Under the pieces are notes generated by a model, which made no database searches, was not told the DNA's origin, and worked only from the letters and a program-made list of their open reading frames with translations. DNA of 42,124 nucleotides from Planctomycetota bacterium (lineage in GTDB: Bacteria; Planctomycetota; UBA1135; UBA2386). Location of the stretch: contig JAGQRB010000128.1 in NCBI GenBank assembly GCA_020425925.1, positions 1-42,124 on the forward strand, given 5' to 3'. Positions 7,627 through 16,731 of the stretch are shown here, in pieces (the first letter of the stretch is position 1; each line of letters starts with the position of its first letter). The translations under genes and the position numbers were made by a program.

Positions 7627-8820
7627 ATGAAGCACCCCTTCCCCGCTCTCTCCGCCGCGCTGCTCGGCTGCGCCGCCGTCGATGCGCAGCGCCTCGTCGC
7701 GTTCGACCCGCTTCCCGCGACCTTCTTCGAGGTCCAGCCCGGCGGCCCGTTCGGACCGCCGTCGCCACCGCTCGCGATCTACCCGACCGTGCCGGCGCTG
7801 CCGCCCGGACCGGTCGGCGCGGTGCCGCCGGGCGACAGCACGTTCGACAACGTCGCCGGCATCAACTTCTTCAGCAACGGAGTGATGGTCGCGTCGTCGC
7901 CGACCGTGAACTACCCGCCCGCCGGGCCGCTGCTGCCGGCCATCCCGATCGGCCCCGGGCTGATGGCGCTGCTCGGCGGGCCGGTGACCGGCATGGCGAT
8001 CGACCCGTTCGCCGGCACGCTCTGGCTGGCATCGGCGGTCGGCATGTGCGTCGGCGTCGCGCCGCTGCCGGGGTTGCCGATCCTGGTACCGGCATTCCCG
8101 CTGGCGCCCGGGGCGGCGCCGATCACCGGCCTCGAGTGGGACGGGATCACCGGCACGCTGCTCGCGCTCGACATCGCCGGCGTGGTCTGGCCGGCGCTGC
8201 CCGGCGGCGCGCCTGCCGGTCCCGCGATCGTGCCCGTGATGCCGCCGCCCGGCGTGCCGACCGACGTCGCCATCGACAAGACCGGTCTGTTGAACGGCGT
8301 CGGTATGCGGCCGCTCTACGTCGAAGTCGGCGGCGTGACCTACGACATGACGCTGCCCGGCGCCGTGGTGTTTCCGCACGGTGGCGGACCGACCACGCTC
8401 GGACTCGCCTTCGAGCCGATGCCGGCCGAGAGCGGCCCGTTCGGCGGTTGCGCCTGCGGCGGCCTGCTGCCCACGGTCGGCGCGACCGGTCCGATGACCA
8501 GCGGCAACCTCGGCTACGGCCTCACCGTGACCGGCGTCATGCCGCTCGCGCCCGTCGTGTTCGGGCTCGACTTCGTATTCACACCGGCGTTCCCGCTGCT
8601 CAACGCGACCGGCTGCGGCGTCGGTCTCGTGCTCGGCTCGCCGACGCTGATCACCGCGCTGCTATTCGCCGGACCGGCCGGCACGGCGACGTTCCCGCTC
8701 GCGCTCGCGGTGCCGCCCGGCTTCGGGCCGATATTCAGCCAGGCGTTCGCGCTCTGTCCCGCCGATCCCGCCGGTTTCGTCGTCGCCGAGATGCAGCAGA
8801 CCATCGCCTGCGGCGGTTGA
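7627..8820 (+). CDS. Secreted hypothetical protein, Pro/Gly-rich with C-terminal beta module
   Basis: This 397-residue protein starts at ATG 7627, with AAGGA at 7611-7615 as ribosome-binding site. A signal peptide (MKHPFPALSAALLGCAAVDA) precedes a region with repeated patterns such as GMAIDPFAGTLWLAS, GLEWDGITGTLLALD and PTDVAIDKTG, which look like blades of a beta-propeller or NHL-like fold. From about residue 275 a GGCACGG motif introduces a C-terminal beta module with hydrophobic strands and scattered cysteines, ending MQQTIACGG. No catalytic motif was recognised. It is divergent from the metallopeptidase gene (130 bp between starts). Probably extracellular or bound to the outer surface; function unknown. 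Confidence 0.78.
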   Translation: MKHPFPALSAALLGCAAVDAQRLVAFDPLPATFFEVQPGGPFGPPSPPLAIYPTVPALPPGPVGAVPPGDSTFDNVAGINFFSNGVMVASSPTVNYPPAGPLLPAIPIGPGLMALLGGPVTGMAIDPFAGTLWLASAVGMCVGVAPLPGLPILVPAFPLAPGAAPITGLEWDGITGTLLALDIAGVVWPALPGGAPAGPAIVPVMPPPGVPTDVAIDKTGLLNGVGMRPLYVEVGGVTYDMTLPGAVVFPHGGGPTTLGLAFEPMPAESGPFGGCACGGLLPTVGATGPMTSGNLGYGLTVTGVMPLAPVVFGLDFVFTPAFPLLNATGCGVGLVLGSPTLITALLFAGPAGTATFPLALAVPPGFGPIFSQAFALCPADPAGFVVAEMQQTIACGG

Positions 8821-8958
8821 GTGGGCGTGCGGCGTCGGCTCGATGCCATCGCGTTTTCCGGCCACGGCGGCTACCGTCTCGCGTTGTCGACCGATAACGG
8901 ATCGGCAAACGTCTTGCCTCGCCCCGGAGACCGCAGCTAGCCGCCGATCAGCCGCCTC
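8821..8958 (+). promoter_or_regulatory. PKS upstream region with two promoter-like candidates
   Basis: This 138-bp gap precedes the PKS start. It holds TACCGT at 8872-8877 and TTGTCG at 8884-8889 followed after 17 bp by AAACGT (8907-8912), a plausible but weak -35/-10 pair. GGAG at 8926 is too far from the ATG at 8959 to act as its ribosome-binding site. No riboswitch or clear operator was seen. Confidence 0.3.
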
Positions 8959-11900
8959 ATGACCGAAACCGACATCGCCGTCGTCGGCATGGCGTGCCGC
9001 CTGCCGGGCGCGCGCAACCTCGAAGAGTTCTGGCAGCTGCTTCGTGACGGGCGCGATGCGCGCGTCGAGCTCGACGACGAACATCTGCGCGCCGCCGGCG
9101 TACCGCCCGAGGTCCTCGCCGACCCCGAGTTCGTCAAGGCGGCGATGCTGCTCGACGACATCGACCAGTTCGACGCCGGCTTCTTCGGCTTCTCGCCGCG
9201 CGACGCGGCGCTGTTCGATCCGCAGCACCGCGTGTTCCTCGAGGTCTGCTGGGAGGCGTTCGAACACGCCGGCCACGTGCCCGACAAGTTCGACGGCCGG
9301 ATCGGCGTGTTCGCGGGCTGCGGCATGGACACCTACCTGCTGCACAACATCCTGACGAACCCGGACCTGGTGCGGCGGATCGGCATGTTCCTGATCCGGC
9401 ATACCGGCAACGACAAGGACTTTCTCGCGACCCGCACCAGCTACCAGTTCGACCTGCGCGGCCCGAGCGTCAACGTCCTGACCGCGTGTTCGACCTCGCT
9501 CGTCGCGATCCACCAGGCCGCCCAGAGCCTGCTCGCGGGCGAATGCGAGATGGCGCTCGCGGGCGGAGTGACGATCCTGGTGCCGCAGGATCGCGGCTAC
9601 CTCTACAAGGAAGGCGAGGTGCTGTCGCCGGACGGCCACTGCCGCACCTTCGACCACAAGAGCAAGGGCACGATCTTCGGCAGCGGTGCCGGCGTCGTCG
9701 TGCTGCGGCGGCTCGCCGACGCGATCGCCGACGGCGATCACATCCACGCGGTCGTCGCCGGTTCCGCGGTCAACAACGACGGTGCACGCAAGGTCAGCTA
9801 TCTCGCGCCGAGCGTCGACGGCTACGCCGAGGTCGTCGCCGAAGCGCTCGCGCTCGCCGACATCGAGGCCGGCGACGTCCAGTATGTCGAAGCCCACGGC
9901 ACCGGCACCTCGGTCGGCGATCCGATCGAGATCGAGGCGCTGACGCAGGCGTTCCGGGTCGGCACCGCGGCGAGCGGCTTCTGCGGCATCGGCTCGGTCA
10001 AGACCAACATCGGGCACCTCGACACCGCCGCGGGCGTCGCCGGCTTCGTCAAGACCGTGCTGGCGATGCAACACGGCGAGCTGCCGAAGAGCCTCAACTA
10101 CGAGCGCCCGAACCCGCTGATCGACTTCGAGCGGAGCCCATTCTACGTCGTCGCGGAACGGCGCGAGTGGCCGCAGCGGGACGGCGCGCCACGCATCGCG
10201 GGCGTGAGCTCGCTCGGGGTCGGTGGCACCAACGCGCACGTGCTCGTCAAGCAGCCCGAGTCGGTCGGAGGGGACGTTGCGCCGCCGTATCCGCGGCGCT
10301 GCCAGCTGCTGCCGGTCAGCGGCAAGGTCAAGGAGGCGGCAATCGACAACGCGCGCCGGCTCGCGTCGCACCTGCGCGGGGTCGCGGCGGCGCAGCTGCC
10401 CGATCTCGCCTGGACACTGCAGACCGGTCGCAGGGCGTTCGCACAGCGCGGCATCGCGGTCGGCGCCAGCGCCGACGAGCTCGCGCAGCAGCTCGAGTCG
10501 GTCGACTTCAAAGCCCAGCTCCGGCAGGCGCCCGATCGCGCGCCGTCGGTGGTGTTCCTTTTTCCGGGCGGTGGCGCGCAGTACCCGGGCATGTGCCGCG
10601 GACTCTACGAGCACGAGCCGGTGTTCCGCGAACACGCCGATCGCTGTCTCCAGGCGATGCCGGCCGAGCTGCGCGGCGAGGTCGAGGCGCTGCTGTTCGG
10701 CGAGCTCGCTGCGCCGGAGCACGGCGACCGCATGGAGCGCGGCGGCCCGATGCTGTCGTCGCTGTTCGTCGTCGAGTACTCGCTCGCCCGCACGCTGATG
10801 TCGTTCGGCATCACGCCCGACGCGATGCTCGGCCACAGCCTCGGCGAGTACGTCGCCGCGACGCTCGGCGGTACGTTCACGCTCGAGCAGGTGATGCAGG
10901 CGCTCGCGCTGCGCGGTCAGCTGCTCGAGGAGGCCACCGGTGGTGCGGTGCTGACCGTGTCGATGCCGCCGGACGAGGTCTTCTCGCTGATGAACGGCGA
11001 GCTCTCGCTGGCCGCGGCCAATGCGCCGCAGCTCAGCGCGGTCGCCGGCAGCATCGCAGCGATCGAGAAGGCCGAGGCCGAGCTGACGCAGCGCGGCATC
11101 GAGTATCAGCGGCTGCGCATCGGCGTCGCGGCGCACTCGCACATGCTCGATCCGGTGCTCGATCGCTATCGCGAGGGGTTGCGCGCAATGGCGCTGCGGC
11201 CGGCCGAGCAGCCGTGGATCTCGAACGTCACCGGCGACTGGATCGAGCCGCAGCGCGCCGCCGACCCCGAGTACTGGGTCGAGCACCTGCGGCGGACGGT
11301 GCGCTTCCAGGATGGCGTCGCGACGCTGCTGCGCGGCGGCGATCGGGTCTTCGTCGAGGTCGGGCCGGGCAAGGCACTGACCACGCTGGTGCGGATGCAC
11401 GAGAACGCGCGCAAGAGCCCGGGCTTCGTGACCGTGCCCCACGCCAAGGACTCGCGTGCGGCCGACGAGTTCGCGATCGAGGCGGTCGGGCGACTCTGGC
11501 AGGCCGGCGTCGAGATCGACTGGCGGGCGTTCCATGGCGGCACCGCGCGGCGGCGCGTGCCGTCGCCGACCTACGCGTTCCAACGCCAGCGCTACTGGAT
11601 CGAGCCCGGCGCGATCGTCGGTCACGAAGGCGTGTTGCGCGGCGACGACGAGCCGGTCGCGCCGACGCGGCTGCCCGAGGCCGATTGGGTCCGCCGTCTC
11701 GAGTTCCGACCGCTGGAGCTGCCGGCAGGCGTGCGCGCCGTCGCCGATGCGCGCTGGCTGTGCATCGCCGGTGACGCCGGAGCGTTCGTCGACGAGTTCG
11801 CGCGCGCGGTCCGCGAGGGCGGTGGCAAGATCGCCGTGGCGCGGTCCGGCGAGCAGGAAGCGAGCGACGGTGCGACGTGGACGTTGCCGCTGACGGATGA

Positions 11901-14900
11901 CAAGGCGTGGGATCGGGCGCTCGCGGCGATCGTGGAGCAGGTCGGTGCGCCGCAGCGCGTGCTGTTCGCCTGGCCGCTCGCCGAGGTCGACGGTCGTCGC
12001 AACGTTCTGGCGCTCACCGCGCTCTGGCAGGCGCTCGGCCGTGCGGATCTGACCTCGGGGTTGCGCTTCCTCGCGGTCACGAACGGCGGGTCGCGGGTCG
12101 CAACCGAAGCGCTGCCCAACCCGGGGCTCGGCGTCGTCGCCGGCTTCCTGCGGGTCGCGGCGCGTGAGTACGACGGCGTCCGGACGCGCAGCATCGATGT
12201 CGACGCGGCCGCGCTCGCGGGTGCGCCGCAACTCGTCGAGGCGCTCCGTCGCGAGGTCGAGGCCGAGGCGACGCCGTTGCAGGTCGCGCTGCGCGGCGGC
12301 ACGCGCCACGTGCGCGAACTCGTGGCCATCGACGCCGAGCGGCGGACCGGATTCGCCTGGCGCGAGGACGGCGTCTACCTCGTGACCGGTGGTCTCGGTG
12401 GCATCGGCCTCGTGGTCGCCGAACACCTCGCGAGCAAGGTGCGCGCCAGGCTCGTGCTCGTCGGTCGGCGCGGCCTGCCGCCGCGCGCACTCTGGGATCG
12501 CTGGCTCGAGCTGCGCCGCGGCGATCGCGAAGCGCGCCTGATCCGGCGGATCCGGGCGCTCGAGGCCAAGGGCAGCGAGGTCGAGGTGTGCGCCGCCGAC
12601 GTCAGCGATCGCGACGCGGCCCAGCAGCTCGTGCGCGAGGCCGTCGCGCGCTTCGGTGCGCTTCACGGCGTGATCCACGCGGCCGGTGTGCTCGACGACG
12701 GTCTGATCCAGATGCGCACGCCGGCTCGGATCGAGCGCATGCTCGCGCCCAAGCTCGGCGGCGCCGAAGCGCTCGACGCGGCGACTGCGGCGCTGTCGCT
12801 CGACCTGTTCGTGCTGTTCGGGTCGACCAGCGGTCTCGCCGGGATTCCGGGCCAGGCCGACTACGCCGCGGCCAACGCCGCGCTCGACGCGTTCGCGCAG
12901 TGGCGCAGCGCCGCGCGGCCCGGGCGGACGTTGTCGGTCGACTGGGGCGTCTGGCAGGACGTCGGCATGCTGGCGCAGGACGGCGACGACAGCGTCGGTG
13001 ACGCGCCGGCATGGCTCGGGCAGCGCACTCAGCGCGGCGAGGAGATCGAGTTCGTGCGCGAGTGGTCGCCGGCGACCGACTGGCAGCTCGCCGAGCACCG
13101 GATCCGCGGCGGCGACTGCGTGATGCCGGGCACCGGGCACCTCGAGCTGATGACGGCGGCGGTGCGAGCGATCGCGAACTGCACCGCGCTGACACTCGAG
13201 AAGGTCGAGCTCCTGACTCCGCTGTCGTTCCCGGCCGGGCGACCACTGCAGGTCTTCATCGCGGTCCGCAAACGCCAGAACGGCTACAGCGTGCGCATCC
13301 AGAGCGCGGCGCCGGGCGTCGACGACCTTCACGCCCGGACGACGCATGCCCGCGCGGTCGCGCGCGTCGGCGCCGACGGTCAGGGACTCGTCGATCTGGC
13401 GACCTGGCGCGACTCGGCAGTGCGTCCCGCGAACGCGTCGGATCAGTCCGGTCTGGTCGCGTTCGGACCGCGCTGGCAGTGCGTCGAGCGCGTGCAGCTC
13501 GGCGACGGGGAGGCGTACGGCGAGCTCGCGTTGCCGCAGGCGTTCCTCGGCGATCTCGAACAGCATCCGCTGCATCCGGCGGTCGTCGACATGGCGCTCG
13601 GCTGCGGCATCCGGCTGCTCTCCGTCGGCAACGAGGATGCACTGTTCGTGCCGGTCGGCTGCGACGAGGCAGTGGTCGCCGGACGGTTGCCGGCGAACTC
13701 GGTCTGCCACGTCACCGTTCGCGGCTTCGATGAGCACGCCCGCCTCGGCACGCTGGACATCGCGCTGGCGTCGCCGGAGGGCATCGTCGTCGCCGAACTG
13801 CGCGGCCTGCAGCTGTTCGGGGTGCGCGGCGGTTTCGCGGCGGGCGAGAGCAAGCCGGCGGCCGACCCGAAGGCGCGGGCGCGGCGGGTCACCGCGCCGG
13901 AACCCGTGCCGCGGATCCGTGCGATCCTGTCGCGCGGCATCACCGCGCCCGAGGGCATGGCCGGCCTGGAGCACGCGCTCGCGACCGGCGAACCGCAGGT
14001 CGTGGTGTCGTCGATGGACCTCGACCGCGTCGCGCGCTGGTTGTCGCTGCCGCCCGAGAAACCGAAGGCGACCCCCGCGCCGGGCGCCGCGGAAGGCGAG
14101 ACATCGGCCGGCGCCGGCGGCGGTGACGACGAGCCGCGCGACGAGGTCGAGCAGAAGATCGCGGCGGTCTACGCGGACCTGCTCGGTGTCGACCACCCCG
14201 GGCTCGATCAGGACTTCTTCGATCTCGGCGGCCACTCGCTGCTCGCGGTTCGGCTGTTCGCGCGTCTCCACAAGGACTTCGGCCTCGACCTCGAGCTCTC
14301 GACGCTGCTGACCGCGGGCACGGTGCGCAAGCTCGCGGCGGTCGTGCGCGCCGAGCTCGGGCTGCCCGAGCCCGGCACCGCGCCGGCGCGTTCGGTGGCG
14401 CAGAAGCGCGGCTACCACATCGTGCCGATCCAGACCGAAGGCACCCGGCCGAAGTTGTTCCTGGTGCACGGCGCCGGCGGCAACGTGCTCGGCTTCCGCG
14501 ATCTCGCGCACTACTTCGGCAAGGACCAGCCGGTCTTCGGGTTGCAGGCGCGCGGGGTCGACGGCAAGCAGATGCCGCACGAGACGATCGACGAGATGGC
14601 GCTGGCCTATCTGGGCGAGCTGCGGGAGGTGCAGCCGCACGGGCCGTACTTCCTGGGCGGCTACAGCGGCGGCGGGGTCATCGCCTACGAGATGGCGCAG
14701 CAGCTGCTCGCCGCCGGCGAGCAGGTCGCGTTCGTCGGCATGATCGACACGATCTGTCCGCAGCTCCCCGAGCGCAGCAAGGCGGCGCGCGCACTGATCC
14801 ACCTCGGCCGACTGCTCCGCCGCGGTCCGATGTATCCGCTGCGCATCCTGCGGATGAAGCTCGACCGCCGCGCCTCGGCGCGCCGCACCGAGGAGGCCCG

Positions 14901-15201
14901 GGAGCAGGGCGGCGTGATGCCGCAGGCGATGCGCGGCGAGGACGTGCAGTTCGCCTTCGAGCGCGCGTTCTACCGCCACCGCGTCAAGCCGTATCCGGGC
15001 GCGGTCGCGATGTTCGCGGCGACCGAACCGCTCGGCGGGACGCGCTACGTGCGCGACGACCAGCTCGGCTGGGGTCCGTTCGTCGGCGGCGGTGTCACGG
15101 TCGTGAAGTGCCCGGGCGACCACTTCACGATGTGCACCGAGCCGAACGTGCAGTTCCTCTGCCGCGAGTACATGGCGGCGATGGACCGGGCGCTCGACTA
15201 G
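8959..15201 (+). CDS. Single-module type I polyketide synthase, KS-AT-KR-DH-ACP-TE
   Basis: This 2080-residue multidomain enzyme builds a chain from acyl-CoA extenders and releases it itself. Domains in order: KS (1-430; TACSTSL Cys177, EAHGTGT His313, KTNIGH His353); AT (about 533-840; GHSLGE Ser627, AAHSHM His726, probably malonyl type); KR structural plus catalytic halves (about 880-1345; TGGLGGIG from 1143, Ser1289, Tyr1302, Asn1306, LDD motif of B-type KRs); DH (about 1360-1640; HRIRGGDCVMPG His1380, HPAVVDMALG Asp1544); ACP (about 1725-1800; DLGGHS Ser1760); TE (about 1830-2080; GGYSGGG Ser1903, Asp1930, GDH His2055). The DH lies after the KR, the reverse of the usual order. No enoylreductase is present, so the product should keep double bonds. 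No PPTase or tailoring gene is evident nearby. Confidence 0.95.
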   Translation: MTETDIAVVGMACRLPGARNLEEFWQLLRDGRDARVELDDEHLRAAGVPPEVLADPEFVKAAMLLDDIDQFDAGFFGFSPRDAALFDPQHRVFLEVCWEAFEHAGHVPDKFDGRIGVFAGCGMDTYLLHNILTNPDLVRRIGMFLIRHTGNDKDFLATRTSYQFDLRGPSVNVLTACSTSLVAIHQAAQSLLAGECEMALAGGVTILVPQDRGYLYKEGEVLSPDGHCRTFDHKSKGTIFGSGAGVVVLRRLADAIADGDHIHAVVAGSAVNNDGARKVSYLAPSVDGYAEVVAEALALADIEAGDVQYVEAHGTGTSVGDPIEIEALTQAFRVGTAASGFCGIGSVKTNIGHLDTAAGVAGFVKTVLAMQHGELPKSLNYERPNPLIDFERSPFYVVAERREWPQRDGAPRIAGVSSLGVGGTNAHVLVKQPESVGGDVAPPYPRRCQLLPVSGKVKEAAIDNARRLASHLRGVAAAQLPDLAWTLQTGRRAFAQRGIAVGASADELAQQLESVDFKAQLRQAPDRAPSVVFLFPGGGAQYPGMCRGLYEHEPVFREHADRCLQAMPAELRGEVEALLFGELAAPEHGDRMERGGPMLSSLFVVEYSLARTLMSFGITPDAMLGHSLGEYVAATLGGTFTLEQVMQALALRGQLLEEATGGAVLTVSMPPDEVFSLMNGELSLAAANAPQLSAVAGSIAAIEKAEAELTQRGIEYQRLRIGVAAHSHMLDPVLDRYREGLRAMALRPAEQPWISNVTGDWIEPQRAADPEYWVEHLRRTVRFQDGVATLLRGGDRVFVEVGPGKALTTLVRMHENARKSPGFVTVPHAKDSRAADEFAIEAVGRLWQAGVEIDWRAFHGGTARRRVPSPTYAFQRQRYWIEPGAIVGHEGVLRGDDEPVAPTRLPEADWVRRLEFRPLELPAGVRAVADARWLCIAGDAGAFVDEFARAVREGGGKIAVARSGEQEASDGATWTLPLTDDKAWDRALAAIVEQVGAPQRVLFAWPLAEVDGRRNVLALTALWQALGRADLTSGLRFLAVTNGGSRVATEALPNPGLGVVAGFLRVAAREYDGVRTRSIDVDAAALAGAPQLVEALRREVEAEATPLQVALRGGTRHVRELVAIDAERRTGFAWREDGVYLVTGGLGGIGLVVAEHLASKVRARLVLVGRRGLPPRALWDRWLELRRGDREARLIRRIRALEAKGSEVEVCAADVSDRDAAQQLVREAVARFGALHGVIHAAGVLDDGLIQMRTPARIERMLAPKLGGAEALDAATAALSLDLFVLFGSTSGLAGIPGQADYAAANAALDAFAQWRSAARPGRTLSVDWGVWQDVGMLAQDGDDSVGDAPAWLGQRTQRGEEIEFVREWSPATDWQLAEHRIRGGDCVMPGTGHLELMTAAVRAIANCTALTLEKVELLTPLSFPAGRPLQVFIAVRKRQNGYSVRIQSAAPGVDDLHARTTHARAVARVGADGQGLVDLATWRDSAVRPANASDQSGLVAFGPRWQCVERVQLGDGEAYGELALPQAFLGDLEQHPLHPAVVDMALGCGIRLLSVGNEDALFVPVGCDEAVVAGRLPANSVCHVTVRGFDEHARLGTLDIALASPEGIVVAELRGLQLFGVRGGFAAGESKPAADPKARARRVTAPEPVPRIRAILSRGITAPEGMAGLEHALATGEPQVVVSSMDLDRVARWLSLPPEKPKATPAPGAAEGETSAGAGGGDDEPRDEVEQKIAAVYADLLGVDHPGLDQDFFDLGGHSLLAVRLFARLHKDFGLDLELSTLLTAGTVRKLAAVVRAELGLPEPGTAPARSVAQKRGYHIVPIQTEGTRPKLFLVHGAGGNVLGFRDLAHYFGKDQPVFGLQARGVDGKQMPHETIDEMALAYLGELREVQPHGPYFLGGYSGGGVIAYEMAQQLLAAGEQVAFVGMIDTICPQLPERSKAARALIHLGRLLRRGPMYPLRILRMKLDRRASARRTEEAREQGGVMPQAMRGEDVQFAFERAFYRHRVKPYPGAVAMFAATEPLGGTRYVRDDQLGWGPFVGGGVTVVKCPGDHFTMCTEPNVQFLCREYMAAMDRALD

Positions 15202-15211
15202 CCCGCTTCGC

Positions 15212-16207
15212 TCACACGATCCCCGTGCGGCCGCGCCGCAGGCAGTCGGCGAACGCATCCGGGTCGACGTTCGCACCGCAGACCACGAGTCCGATCCGCT
15301 GACCGGCAAGGCGCTCGCGGCACTGCAGCATCGCCGCGAGCGCGGCGGCGCCGGCCGGCTCGACCGCGAGCTTGGCGTCGGCGAACAGCAGCGCCATCGC
15401 GGCGCAGAGCTCGTCGTCGCTGACCTTCACGAGTTCGTCGACGTGCTGGCGGCAGAGCGCGAACGAATACGGCATCGCGGTCGGCGAGCCGAGGCTGTCG
15501 GCGATCGTGCGCACCGCGTCGATCCGCTGCGGTGCGCCGGCGGCGAAACTGCGGTGCATCGAGTCGGCGCCCTCGGGCTCGACGCCGAAGACCCGGCAGC
15601 GCGGCTGCAGCTGCTTGACCGCTGCCGCGACGCCGGCAGCGAGCCCGCCGCCACCGATCGCGACGAACAGCGCGTCGAGCTTGCCGACCTGCCGCAGGAA
15701 CTCGAGACCGAGCGTGGCGGTGCCGAGCGCCGTTAGCGGGCCCTCGAACGGATGCACGTAGGACAAGCCGTCGCGCTCGAGCTCTTCGGCCTTGGCGAAC
15801 GCACTGGCGATGTCCGGAGTCAACACGACCTCGGCACCGAGCGCGCGGCAGGCTTCGACCCGGGCCGGACTCGCGGTCTCCGGCATCGCGACGGTCGCGC
15901 GGGCGCCGAGCGCGGCGGCGGCGAACGCGAGCGCCATACCGTGGTTGCCGGCGCTGACGCCGACGACGCCGCGCTGCAGCGCGTCGGGCGCGAGCTCGCG
16001 CATCACGGTCATCGCGCCGCGCGGCTTGAACGACCCGGTGTGCTGGAACAGCTCGAGCTTGAGGAAGAGCGTCGAGTCGATCGGTTTGCTGCGGTCGATG
16101 CGGTGACCCTGCCACTGCCACGATGGCGTTTCGCGGATCTGGCCCTCGAACCGCTGCCAGGCGCGCTGGATCTGCTCGAGCGATGGCGTCGGCGAAGGGT
16201 CTACCAC
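15212..16207 (-). CDS. PLP-dependent threonine/serine dehydratase-like enzyme
   Basis: This 331-residue fold-type II PLP enzyme resembles the catalytic part of threonine dehydratase, serine racemase and threo-3-hydroxyaspartate ammonia-lyase. The PLP lysine is in HTGSFKPRGAM (Lys61), the substrate loop is SAGNHGMA, and the phosphate-binding glycine loop is GGGGLAAG. There is no C-terminal ACT regulatory domain, so it matches the short catabolic class. GTG 16207 is the likely start: it overlaps the stop of the upstream thioesterase (GTGGTAG), implying translational coupling. It converges on the PKS with 10 bp between stops. The exact substrate (Thr, Ser or beta-hydroxyaspartate) is not determined. 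Confidence 0.85.
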   Translation of the reverse strand: MVDPSPTPSLEQIQRAWQRFEGQIRETPSWQWQGHRIDRSKPIDSTLFLKLELFQHTGSFKPRGAMTVMRELAPDALQRGVVGVSAGNHGMALAFAAAALGARATVAMPETASPARVEACRALGAEVVLTPDIASAFAKAEELERDGLSYVHPFEGPLTALGTATLGLEFLRQVGKLDALFVAIGGGGLAAGVAAAVKQLQPRCRVFGVEPEGADSMHRSFAAGAPQRIDAVRTIADSLGSPTAMPYSFALCRQHVDELVKVSDDELCAAMALLFADAKLAVEPAGAAALAAMLQCRERLAGQRIGLVVCGANVDPDAFADCLRRGRTGIV

Positions 16208-16662
16208 CGGTGGAACGCCGGGTGACCTTCCTTGACCGCGACGAACAGGCCTTCGCAGGTCGCGCAGATACGGCCGCCGGCCTCGAGCGTGCCGGTCACG
16301 GTGGCGCGATCCTCGCTCGAGTCGACGATCTTGGCGCGCAGTTTGACCGGACCGTCGGTCGGGGTCGGGCGGCGTAGTTTGATGGTGTATTCGGCGGTCA
16401 CGGTGCACGGCGGCGACTCGGCGCCGGCGCGCTGCATCAGGTGCCACGCCGCCGTCCAATTGCAGTGGCAATCGAGCAGAGTGCCGATGATGCCGCCGGC
16501 GAGCACGCCCGGGAACGCCTCGTGCATCGTCTTCGGCGTCCAGGTGCAGACGACCTCGTCGCCGTCGACGACACTCTCGAGCCGCAGGCCGTCGGGGTTG
16601 CTCGGGCCGCAGCCGAAGCAGGCGTTATGGGGGGCATAGCGGGCCTGCAGGCTCTGGGTCAT
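16201..16662 (-). CDS. PaaI-like hotdog thioesterase
   Basis: This 153-residue single hotdog domain begins at ATG 16662 (an ATG three codons upstream at 16671 is an alternative). The N-terminal NACFGCGPSNPDGLRL segment is typical of the PaaI/YbgC-like thioesterase superfamily in which a short Cys-x-x-Cys turn precedes the fold. The core helix is GVLAGGIIGTLLDCHCNWTA, followed by strands TVTAEYTIKLRRPTP and ATVTGTLEAGGRICATCEGLFVAV. It probably hydrolyses an acyl-CoA or acyl-ACP thioester in the cytoplasm. It is the first gene of a two-gene unit with the dehydratase, and divergent from the oxidoreductase gene. Confidence 0.85.
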   Translation of the reverse strand: MTQSLQARYAPHNACFGCGPSNPDGLRLESVVDGDEVVCTWTPKTMHEAFPGVLAGGIIGTLLDCHCNWTAAWHLMQRAGAESPPCTVTAEYTIKLRRPTPTDGPVKLRAKIVDSSEDRATVTGTLEAGGRICATCEGLFVAVKEGHPAFHRW

Positions 16663-16719
16663 GGGCCGCATGATCCGCGGCGGGCGCGGCCGGCGCGAGC
16701 AATTCCCGTCCGGCGGTGC

Positions 16720-16725
16720 GATGAT
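16720..16725 (+). promoter_or_regulatory. -10-like element GATGAT 6 nt before the oxidoreductase start
   Basis: GATGAT ends 6 nt before ATG 16732 and there is no Shine-Dalgarno sequence, again fitting a leaderless transcript. The same hexamer, 5 nt before a GTG, occurs at 31087-31092 upstream of the sigma factor gene. Confidence 0.3.
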
Positions 16726-16731
16726 CGCGCC

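Noticed and set aside
5158-8379. A 1073-codon open frame on the minus strand across the metallopeptidase and next gene
   Set aside because: Its translation is Arg/Pro-rich with no motif, while the other frame gives a signal peptide, HEVAH motif and sensible strands.
8662-15309. A 2215-codon open frame on the minus strand opposite the PKS
   Set aside because: It is antisense to unmistakable KS, AT, KR, DH, ACP and TE domains. Long antisense frames are expected at such high GC, and its translation is low-complexity Arg/Ala/Asp-rich with no domain.
15212-16662. Treating the dehydratase and hotdog thioesterase as part of a PKS biosynthetic cluster
   Set aside because: They are on the opposite strand, form their own coupled pair, and are common housekeeping or catabolic families. 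Clustering with the PKS may be accidental.
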